Positions 54,428 through 59,774 of a stretch of 59,774 nt of DNA are shown here, in pieces. This DNA comes from an uncultured Gammaproteobacteria bacterium. GTDB lineage: Bacteria > Pseudomonadota > Gammaproteobacteria > Nitrosococcales > Methylophagaceae. The number at the start of each line of letters is the position of its first letter. The stretch's first letter is position 1. The DNA is taken from the NCBI GenBank assembly GCA_905479985.1, contig CAJQOM010000014.1, positions 1 through 59,774 on the forward strand, written 5' to 3'. The notes beneath the pieces are model-generated. The model was not told where the DNA came from, did no database searches, and saw nothing but the letters and a program-made list of their open reading frames with translations. Made by a program: the position numbers and the translations under genes.

Positions 54428-55789
54428 ATGAAGTTACTCACTGTATTAGTGCTATGTAGTTTAGTGATAGCAGCGGTTATACCGCAAAGTCAGGCTGTGC
54501 CAACACGACAAGCCTTTGTGCTAGATATTAATGGTGTTATTAGTCCTGCCACGGCAGATTATGTTGAACGCGCCTTTGATAAAGCAAACCAGGCCAATAC
54601 CGAATTTATCCTTTTGAGAATGGATACACCGGGTGGTTTGGACTTATCTATGCGAAGCATCATTAAAAAAATATTAGCTTCTCCAATTCCTGTTGTGACT
54701 TATGTTTCACCGGGTGGCGCACGCGCAGCTAGTGCTGGAACTTATATTTTATATGCTAGTCATGTTGCCGCCATGACACCTGGCACCAACCTTGGTGCAG
54801 CTACACCTGTACAAATGATACCTTCAGCACCCACTTTACCTAACGAGAAACCACCGTTGCAAAAGGAAAATGAAACAGACAATAAAAACCTTTCTAATCA
54901 AGCCCAAGATCCAATGTCTAAAAAAATAATCAATGATGCTGTGGCTTATATTAAAAGCTTAGCTGTATTGAGAAACCGTAATGCACAATGGGCTGAACAA
55001 GCTGTTCGGGCAGCAGCCAGCTTGCCTGCTAAAGAAGCGCTTGAAAAAAATGTCATTGATATCGTTGCGATCAGTCGAACTGATTTGTTTAGACAATTAG
55101 ACAATAGAAAAATCAAGATCTTAGGAGAAGAGAAAACTCTCACAACCCAAGATCTCACTGTCAGTGAAATACTGCCAGATTGGCGGAACAAACTTTTAGA
55201 TACCATTACTAATCCTAACGTTGCCTATATCTTAATGCTTATCGGTATTTATGGGATTATTTTCGAGTTTTCAAGCCCTGGTGCCGTTGTACCTGGCACA
55301 GTGGGGGCTATTAGTCTGTTATTAGCCTTATTTGCTTTTCAAGTGTTACCCATTAACTATGCCGGCCTTTCTTTAGTTATTTTAGGTATTTCTTTGATGA
55401 CGGCCGAAGCCTTTCAACCAAGTTTTGGCGTGTTAGGGCTCGGCGGTATCGTTGCATTTGCATCTGGTTCTATCATTTTAATTGATACTGATGTACCTGG
55501 TTATGGTGTTGATCTCGGTGTTATTGCTGGTTTTACAGTAACCACTTCCGCCTTCTTTATTATGGCCTTAGGTTTAGTCTTCAAAGCGAGACGTCATCCT
55601 ATTGTTTCTGGTCAAGAACAAATGATCGGCGCGCATTGTGTGGCACTGGAAGATTTTGAGCAACGGGGCAGGGTGCTTGTTCATAGTGAAGTCTGGCATG
55701 CACTCGCATCAAAACCTATGAAAAAGGGTGACGGAGCCTCAGTTCAATCCAGAGATGGACTGATATTAACTATAATCCCACATCACTAA
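54428..55789 (+). CDS. NfeD-type membrane serine protease (long form)
   Basis: A 453-residue protein with a signal peptide (1-23), a ClpP/SppA-like protease domain (about 28-230), four to five transmembrane helices (about 263-390) and a C-terminal OB-fold NfeD domain (about 400-453). The serine nucleophile is S102 in ARAASAGTYI, preceded by the oxyanion-forming MDTPGG block. Long NfeD proteins cleave the hydrophobic C-terminus of their partner stomatin. The stomatin gene follows after 12 bases, completing the classical pair. Confidence 0.93.
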   Translation: MKLLTVLVLCSLVIAAVIPQSQAVPTRQAFVLDINGVISPATADYVERAFDKANQANTEFILLRMDTPGGLDLSMRSIIKKILASPIPVVTYVSPGGARAASAGTYILYASHVAAMTPGTNLGAATPVQMIPSAPTLPNEKPPLQKENETDNKNLSNQAQDPMSKKIINDAVAYIKSLAVLRNRNAQWAEQAVRAAASLPAKEALEKNVIDIVAISRTDLFRQLDNRKIKILGEEKTLTTQDLTVSEILPDWRNKLLDTITNPNVAYILMLIGIYGIIFEFSSPGAVVPGTVGAISLLLALFAFQVLPINYAGLSLVILGISLMTAEAFQPSFGVLGLGGIVAFASGSIILIDTDVPGYGVDLGVIAGFTVTTSAFFIMALGLVFKARRHPIVSGQEQMIGAHCVALEDFEQRGRVLVHSEVWHALASKPMKKGDGASVQSRDGLILTIIPHH

Positions 55790-55801
55790 GGAGAAATTCT
55801 C

Positions 55802-56560
55802 ATGACCCTGACTTTTTTATCCGTTTTAGCCTTAACTGCATTGGCTTTAATTATCAGTGCCATTAGAATCCTGCGTGAATATGAGCGCGGCGTTGTTTTC
55901 CTATTAGGTCGATTTTATGGTGTGAAAGGGCCAGGCTTCATCATTATCATTCCGTTTATTCAACAAATGGTTCGTGTGGACTTACGGACGATTGTAATGG
56001 ATGTCCCAACACAGGATGTCATTTCAAAAGACAACGTCTCAGTTAAGGTTAATGCTGTGGTTTACTTCAGAGTGATTGACCCAGAAAAGGCGATTATTCA
56101 GGTAGAACACTTTTATGACGCCATTAGCCAATTATCACAAACGACCTTACGTTCGGTATTAGGTCAACATGAGCTTGATGAAATGTTGGCTGAGCGCGAC
56201 AAGCTCAATGTTGATATTCAAACATTACTTGATTCTCAGACAGATGCTTGGGGTATCAAAGTTGCTAATGTTGAAATTAAACATGTCGATATCGATGAAA
56301 GTATGATTCGTGCCATTGCAAAACAAGCGGAAGCCGAACGTGAAAGGCGTGCCAAGGTCATTCATGCTGAGGGAGAGTTACAAGCCTCAGAAAAATTGTT
56401 AGCGGCAGCAAAAGTATTAGCAGAACAATCTGAAGCAATACAATTGCGTTATTTACAGACGCTCACCGATATTGCTGGAGATAAGTCATCAACCATTGTG
56501 TTTCCATTGCCTGGGGACTTATTAGGCACTATTAATCAATTCACGCGTAATAATCATTAA
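55802..56560 (+). CDS. SPFH/stomatin family protein (slipin)
   Basis: A 252-residue membrane-associated stomatin. An N-terminal hydrophobic hairpin (about 4-20) is followed by the SPFH/band 7 domain: [47 protein letters not shown], then a coiled coil rich in Ala and Glu ([19 protein letters not shown]). The C-terminus ends in [12 protein letters not shown], the segment that NfeD proteases target in archaeal homologues. It forms an operon with the NfeD gene behind a strong AAGGAGA site and probably organises membrane microdomains. Confidence 0.95.
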   Translation: MTLTFLSVLALTALALIISAIRILREYERGVVFLLGRFYGVKGPGFIIIIPFIQQMVRVDLRTIVMDVPTQDVISKDNVSVKVNAVVYFRVIDPEKAIIQVEHFYDAISQLSQTTLRSVLGQHELDEMLAERDKLNVDIQTLLDSQTDAWGIKVANVEIKHVDIDESMIRAIAKQAEAERERRAKVIHAEGELQASEKLLAAAKVLAEQSEAIQLRYLQTLTDIAGDKSSTIVFPLPGDLLGTINQFTRNNH

Positions 56561-56870
56561 TCATTGTTTAAATTTTGTCATTGTTTGAACATCGGTAAGT
56601 TAAGCCATATCCATCCGTAACTCTAAGCTTTAAGATGATAACCTATTTAACATAATATACATTATGCGAAGCCATATTTGGGAGGTTTTCACCTCGAGGG
56701 CAATATTCGTGTAGAACGTCATTAAGGATGATAATTCCGTCATGCATGAGAATGGCTACAGATATTGGTATGAAGTGTTTTTCTTCATAGTGCGGAGATG
56801 TTTATTGGGGTTTTTATCAGAGGAACATAAATGTCAGAATTTAAAAACTAACCGTTAATCCGTATAAAAC
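56561..56870. other. Border region between the core operon and the degraded zone
   Basis: 310 bases without a real gene. Present are the short palindromes CATAAT-ATAC-ATTATG (56651-56666) and GAGGT-TTTC-ACCTC (56682-56695), a weak hairpin at 56770-56790, and a strong AGAGGA ribosome binding site followed by ATG at 56831. The frame from that ATG stops after six codons (MSEFKN), as if a gene start had been cut off by whatever brought in the downstream segment. No terminator is evident after the stomatin gene. Confidence 0.5.
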
Positions 56871-57620
56871 TTACTCAGATTCAATTTTATCAATGAAGCT
56901 AGATTTTTCCATTTGAATAATTTTGTTATAGAATTTTATCTCTTTTAAGTAATCGTGCATTCTTCTAGCATCGATAGCATCTTTTTCTTGAAGACTCTGT
57001 CCATTACAAAAGATGTAATCATCTGGATGCCAATCCCAAGTATTTGACCTTGCAATTTTTGAAGCAAATTCATTACGAAATGACTCATGACTTAAGCCTT
57101 TAGAGAAAAGCCCTTTTTGTGGGATTAACTTTTGATCTTGAAATAACAATAACGAAATAGATTTAATCATCATACGAGTTTTATAGTAATGCCAATAACC
57201 ACTATAAAGTGGTAAGAAGCGACTATATTTTAAGCCTGCCCCGCCATCATCACCGTGTATTATTTCAATTATTATAGCTACTGTTTCATTAGAACCATGA
57301 TCGTATGCAGGCACAAACTTGATGCCTTTTTCAGCTACAAAATAAGCGATGACGAACATATCTTCAGTAGGCTGAAAGTTAACGATAAACTCATATATAG
57401 CCTCAAAGTCATAACCTAATTTGAATATCTCTTGAATCGGCCTATCCCCTGTCTTTAACCATTTATGATTAAGAAAGAAATGTGTCGATAATTTATCCAA
57501 GAATTCAGGAGTTATCGCATCAACAGTACTATCTAAAGTATTGAAGTTACTTATTTTAAAGCCAAACTCAGGAAATAGAACTGGAATATCTGACACAGAA
57601 ATACCGTGCACTTTAAGCAC
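56871..57620 (-). CDS. Hypothetical protein with XRE-like N-terminal domain, probably truncated by an in-frame TAG
   Basis: The open frame gives 249 residues from a GTG with no ribosome binding site. The first 60 residues (SVSDIPVLFPEFG...FLDKLSTHFFLNHKWLKTGDRPI) recall the helix-turn-helix of XRE/CI-type regulators, where F-x-WL-TG closes the domain; the rest matches nothing I know. Upstream in the same frame, an ATG at 57731 opens MDTLNKIKKLFEFKE, then a TAG at 57684-57686, then 21 codons in good continuity with the called start. The natural gene was probably 287 residues, starting 12 bases after the hsdR stop. It may be a pseudogene or a rearranged restriction-linked gene. Confidence 0.6.
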   Translation of the reverse strand: MLKVHGISVSDIPVLFPEFGFKISNFNTLDSTVDAITPEFLDKLSTHFFLNHKWLKTGDRPIQEIFKLGYDFEAIYEFIVNFQPTEDMFVIAYFVAEKGIKFVPAYDHGSNETVAIIIEIIHGDDGGAGLKYSRFLPLYSGYWHYYKTRMMIKSISLLLFQDQKLIPQKGLFSKGLSHESFRNEFASKIARSNTWDWHPDDYIFCNGQSLQEKDAIDARRMHDYLKEIKFYNKIIQMEKSSFIDKIESE

Positions 57621-57743
57621 CTGTAATACACGTTTAGCAATTGCCCTAGAATCACTGCGTTTTGCATAACGTCTATCTTCGAACTACTCTTTAAATTCAA
57701 ATAGCTTCTTAATTTTATTGAGTGTATCCATGAGCGGGCTTTA

Positions 57744-58877
57744 TTAAGTCCAACTCTCTGACAAAGCCTCAGCTTGTTTCAAACATAAATCTATCGCTTC
57801 ATCAGCTTTATCAGGTGGGTATTTCCATTTTCGCAGTGCACGCCTAACCAAATTACGTAATTTAGCTCTAACGCTATCTCTGACTTGCCAGTCGACTGTT
57901 GTACTTTTCCTTAATTGTGCTGTGACATATTTTGCTAACTCACGAAGATTGTTATCACCTAACTCTTTAACAGCGGATTCGTTTTGAATTAAAGCACGAT
58001 AAAAAGCAATTTCATCATAGTTAAGGCCCGATTTTTCAGCAGCGTCAGCATCCGCTGCCATTTCTTTCGCCATGTTGATCAATTCTTCAATGACCTGTGC
58101 CGTTTCTATCGCACGGTTGTGATACTGACGTAATGTTTCCATGATTCGGTCAGAATATTTCTTTTCCGAAACCACATCTGTTTTCATTCGTGCTTTAACT
58201 TCATCACGTAACAATTTTTCTAATAGGTCAACTGCCAAGTTCTTTTCTTCCAGATTTGCAACATCTTCCATAAACTCTGGTGATAACAATCCAATATTAG
58301 GTTTATCTAAGCCAACTAGACTGAATATATCATCAACACCCTCAGCAATAATGGCATTATCAATAATTTGTTTTAAGGCTGAATTTTTTTCTTCATCTGT
58401 TCGTCTTTTTTCTATTGTGGTGAATTTGCTGATCGCTTTTTTCACCGCATCGAGAAAGGCAATTTCTTTTGAAAAGTGCTTCGCTTCATCTAAGGTTGCA
58501 CACAAGGTAAATGCAGATCGCACTTTGGCCATCACATCTAAAAATCGCTTCTTACCATTCAGCTCACCCTTTGCCCCTTCAAGTGACAGAATATGATTCA
58601 TCACCTTGGGTAATAAACTTAGAGCTTGTGTTTCATAGTCACTGTAATCACAACCATGCATCAAACCATGCAACTTATCGATATTCTCCAACAAGATGGC
58701 ATAAGCTTCATGACTATCATGGGTTGGTTTACCCTTACCATTTGAATTAGTATAGGTTTTCAATGCCTGTTTTAACTCATTGGCAATACCAATGTAATCC
58801 ACCACCAATCCGCCGGGCTTATCTTTAAACACCCGGTTAACGCGGGCAATCGCCTGCATCAGATTATGCCCTTTCAT
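57744..58877 (-). pseudogene. hsdR: Type I restriction endonuclease HsdR, C-terminal fragment
   Basis: About 377 residues matching the C-terminal third of HsdR. It begins abruptly inside the helicase region at MKGHNLMQAIARVNRVF (helicase motif VI) and continues through PGGLVVDYIGIA to the usual ending (VDWQVRDSVRAKLRNLVRRALRKW). The endonuclease and DEAD-like motor domains are missing, as are hsdM and hsdS. The frame extends 43 codons further upstream, but those residues are only the antisense of an EAL-domain remnant. A working restriction enzyme cannot be made. A downstream gene on the same strand begins 12 bases after the stop. Confidence 0.9.
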
Positions 58878-58879
58878 TA

Positions 58880-59314
58880 TATTTGGAATTAGAGGTGTTG
58901 GAAACAAGCGCATTAACGGATATTGATTATGTTTCTGCCACGATGCACTCTTGTATAAACCTTGGCGTTGACTTCGCTTTAGATGATTTTGGTACAGGGT
59001 ACTCATCCCTCACTCATCTTAGACGTTTGCCAGCTGGTTTGATTAAGATAGATCAGAGTTTTGTCATGGATATGCTAGTAGACCCGGATGATTTGTCTAT
59101 TGTTGAAGGCGTTATCAGTCTTGCTAGATCATTCAAACATCGTGTGATTGCTGAAGGAGTAGAGACAATTGAGCATGGTATTGCGTTATTAGATATTGGG
59201 TGCGAATTAGCCCAAGGTTATGGTATAGCTAGGCCTATGCCTGCTAGTAATATTCCTGATTGGCTTAAAGAATGGAGGCCTGATCTTGCTTGGTCTAACC
59301 ATGAGATTAAGTAA
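58880..59314 (+). pseudogene. EAL-domain (c-di-GMP phosphodiesterase) C-terminal fragment
   Basis: About 145 residues forming the C-terminal half of an EAL domain: LELEVLETSAL, DFALDDFGTGYSSLTHLRRLP, LIKIDQSF, IAEGVET and LAQGYGIARPMP, then a tail typical of stand-alone EAL proteins. The EAL signature itself and any sensor or GGDEF part are absent because the sequence is joined at about 58878-58882 to the hsdR fragment on the other strand. It has no start codon context of its own and is presumably dead. Confidence 0.88.
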
Positions 59315-59412
59315 GACAAGATTGATTTAGATAAAAGAGGGACTTAAAGATATATTTTGTCGCTAAGCTGCCCTGATTACTAAAATTAATAATAAATGCG
59401 GGCTAACACCAA

Positions 59413-59586
59413 TCATTTACTACTAAGCATAGTATCAGCCCATTCATCAATCCGTTCCACCTGATGGGCTATAACATCAAACTCTCGATTGTCACCATCA
59501 GCACTTTGAATACAAATATCATGCTTTGTATCTGCCCAATCAATGCCAATAAATGCGGTAAAACTAGTCGTATTTAACATGTTCAT
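59413..59586 (-). pseudogene. IS110-family transposase (DEDD recombinase), N-terminal fragment
   Basis: A 57-residue frame starting ATG behind a good CGGGAG site. FIGIDWADTKHDICIQ is the opening of the RuvC-like DEDD domain of IS110 recombinases (first catalytic Asp in GIDWAD), and the following REFDVIAHQVERIDEWADTM continues the family pattern. It then ends in LSSK and a stop, with no recognisable continuation in any frame of the next 100 bases, so about five-sixths of the protein has been lost. Confidence 0.85.
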
Positions 59587-59774
59587 AGAAATACTCCCGT
59601 GCTACATTATTCGTAAGGGACATGCATGCTTAGGATCTGCGAAAGCAATATAGGTGAGCCGGTGTAACGGCAAGCCCTGAGTATTCGTTAGTGATCCCAG
59701 GCAGCACTGCAGACTCGAAACTAAAGCGGTAAACATCGTATGTTAGGGTCGGATTATTCGTAGTCTGCGGTGCA
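59587..59774 (-). mobile_element. IS110-type left end, non-coding, possible bridge RNA region
   Basis: The 188 bases upstream of the transposase remnant hold no protein frame, as expected for the long left end of IS110-group elements, where a bridge RNA that specifies target and donor DNA is encoded. Three copies of (A)NTATTCGT lie at 59606-59614, 59680-59688 and 59753-59761, spaced about 74 bases apart on the plus strand, and a GCCGGTGTAACGGC hairpin lies between them. The element's outer end is beyond the window. The bridge RNA call rests on position and family knowledge, not on a structure match. Confidence 0.5.

Noticed and set aside
54262-54459. 65-codon frame overlapping the nfeD start
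   Set aside because: No ribosome binding site, no family resemblance, and it runs into the signal-peptide region of nfeD in another frame; nfeD has the better start.
56770-56790. TATGAAG-TGTTTTT-CTTCATA hairpin as terminator of the stomatin gene
   Set aside because: More than 200 bases downstream of the stop, weak A/T stem and no run of T after it.
58141-58596. Plus-strand frame of 151 codons inside the hsdR fragment
   Set aside because: Antisense to well-conserved HsdR sequence with low-complexity Ser/Phe content typical of reverse frames.
58878-59006. 43 extra codons upstream of the HsdR fragment in the same frame
   Set aside because: They are the antisense of the EAL-domain remnant, so the open frame continues only by chance through the fusion point.

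Overview
The window looks like a chromosomal segment of a marine-type, methylotrophic gammaproteobacterium, most likely Methylophaga or a close relative. The core genes (hrpA, rlmKL, ppk1, dbpA, rapA, yoaA, darP, yhbY) are gammaproteobacterial in type. The moderate GC content, a formaldehyde-activating-enzyme homologue with its own terminator, and a cytochrome resembling those of PQQ alcohol dehydrogenases all point to C1 metabolism. This assignment is inferred from gene content; no rRNA is present.

Layout. (1) 1-6709: the tail of an IS30 transposase, then a tight seven-gene operon for methylated arsenic and arsenosugar synthesis: FAD/disulfide oxidoreductase, VTT membrane protein, ArsS, ArsM, two arsenosugar-type glycosyltransferase-family proteins and a fatty-acid-hydroxylase-superfamily membrane enzyme. 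(2) 6751-13181: darP, then a minus-strand operon (cytochrome c, PepSY protein, PhoP/PhoQ-like two-component system), a glycine-zipper protein and a PAS-GGDEF-EAL enzyme. (3) 13144-27257: housekeeping genes (hrpA, yhbY, rlmKL, ppk1, ycgN, an M18 aminopeptidase, a YigZ-type protein) with small conserved hypotheticals, a DUF445 protein and a PilZ protein. (4) 27258-42943: a P2A-like cation ATPase behind a structured leader, an inactive rhodanese, dbpA, rapA, a three-gene retropepsin-like / 7TM-transglutaminase-like / ATP-grasp operon, and an RND efflux pair. (5) 42958-50713: a lapG-lapD pair (c-di-GMP control of adhesin release), an AEC transporter, a CinA-like protein, a truncated haemoglobin, the fae homologue, and a LemA-GIDE operon. 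(6) 50719-56560: yoaA, a minus-strand operon DUF3010-DUF2237-DUF6494-pterin dehydratase, and an NfeD-stomatin pair. (7) 56561-59774: a degraded accessory zone with a gene start cut off after six codons, an XRE-like hypothetical with an in-frame TAG near its 5' end, the C-terminal third of a type I restriction HsdR fused to an EAL-domain remnant, and an IS110 transposase remnant with its long non-coding left end, where a bridge RNA would be expected.

How they work together. Three modules handle cyclic-di-GMP (the PAS-GGDEF-EAL enzyme, PilZ and LapD/LapG), which suggests control of surface attachment, although no LapA-type adhesin is in view. The arsenic operon probably takes inorganic arsenic through methylation to sugar- or lipid-linked forms. 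Both ends of the window carry mobile-element debris, and the right end is clearly a rearrangement scar. Family names were assigned by motif recognition from memory, without database searches.
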